From CAMQVM01 sp044433365 (GTDB lineage: Bacteria; Bacteroidota; Bacteroidia; Bacteroidales; Rikenellaceae), in NCBI GenBank assembly GCA_044433365.1, contig JAWXTR010000132.1:1-6123 (forward strand): a DNA stretch of 6,123 nucleotides, in the 5' to 3' direction. Both the position numbers and the translations under genes were made by a program. Positions 5,924-6,123 of the stretch are shown here, in pieces. The first letter of the stretch is position 1. Each line of letters starts with the position of its first letter. Below the pieces are notes generated by a model. It searched no databases. It was not told the origin of the DNA and was given only the letters and a program-made list of their open reading frames with translations.

Positions 5924-5956
5924 TTGAATAATTGCAGATAAAATCAGCTATATTTG
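5924..5956 (+). promoter_or_regulatory. Bacteroides-type promoter of the right-edge gene
   Basis: TATATTTG at 5949-5956 matches the -7 consensus TAnnTTTG exactly. A TTG at 5924-5926, 22 bases upstream, can serve as the weaker -33 element. It points at the ATG at 5979, leaving a leader of about 17 bases, and stands back to back with the promoter of the nuclease gene. Confidence 0.6.
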
Positions 5957-5978
5957 CGTAAATTTAATCTATGATATT

Positions 5979-6123
5979 ATGAATCAAGAAAAGTGTATAG
6001 AGTTTATCTTCTCCGATATTGAGTCGATGCTTCTGACTAAAGGTGACAAGATGTTATTATCTGCAATAAAAGAGGAGTTAAGCAAAGATAGTTTTGAGCA
6101 AACACTAGCTGAATTTTTTAACG
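5979..6123 (+). CDS. Unidentified protein, N-terminal 48 residues (3' partial)
   Basis: The frame opens with ATG at 5979 (MNQEKCIEFIFSDIESMLLT...) and is still open at the right edge after 48 codons. It has a matching promoter about 23 bases upstream. The visible part is hydrophilic and helix-prone, with no signal peptide or membrane segment, so a cytoplasmic protein is likely. I do not recognise a family from so short a piece. A four-codon frame (ATG at 5971, stop TGA at 5980-5982) overlaps its start codon as ATGA. The divergent arrangement with the nuclease gene suggests shared control at most; no function is assigned. Confidence 0.55.
   Translation, partial: MNQEKCIEFIFSDIESMLLTKGDKMLLSAIKEELSKDSFEQTLAEFFN

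Overview
The window looks like accessory DNA from a member of the Bacteroidales (Bacteroides/Parabacteroides/Alistipes type). The evidence is a TraQ-like (DUF3872) conjugative-transposon protein, several Bacteroidetes-style lipoprotein signal peptides, no Shine-Dalgarno sites before the genes, and two promoters with the Bacteroides -7 consensus TAnnTTTG. It reads as a mosaic of modules with different base composition, probably part of an integrative and conjugative element (ICE) or its remnant; the element itself is an inference from one tra gene.

Layout. (1) 1-1535: a very AT-rich toxin/immunity pair on the + strand. The first gene is cut by the left edge and ends in a papain-fold (NlpC/P60/CHAP-like) cysteine amidase domain with Cys121 and His183. 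Twelve bases later comes a lipoprotein made of two diverged copies of one DUF3828-like domain, which fits a periplasmic immunity protein against a cell-wall-cutting effector. (2) 1536-1897: a gene-free spacer with three consecutive hairpins, the last a perfect 19-bp stem. (3) 1898-3243: a two-gene unit joined by TAATG, namely an OmpA-like protein with no signal peptide (probably 5'-truncated) and a 59-residue lipoprotein. Together they resemble the remains of a fimbrial-type cell-surface operon. (4) 3244-3514: a spacer dominated by an imperfect inverted repeat of about 112 bp. (5) 3515-4775: traQ overlapping by 14 bp with an orphan beta-class N4/N6 DNA methyltransferase. (6) 4780-4823: a bidirectional terminator-like hairpin between convergent genes. 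(7) 4851-5873 on the - strand: a YhcG-family (DUF1016) PD-(D/E)XK nuclease with a near-perfect Bacteroides promoter, divergent from (8) an unidentified gene that starts at 5979 and runs off the right edge.

The amidase and the double-domain lipoprotein probably serve interbacterial competition, with type VI secretion the likeliest route in this phylum. TraQ ties the region to conjugation. The methyltransferase may protect the element from restriction, and the YhcG protein is a possible partner nuclease. No transposase, integrase, tRNA, rRNA or CRISPR array is visible.
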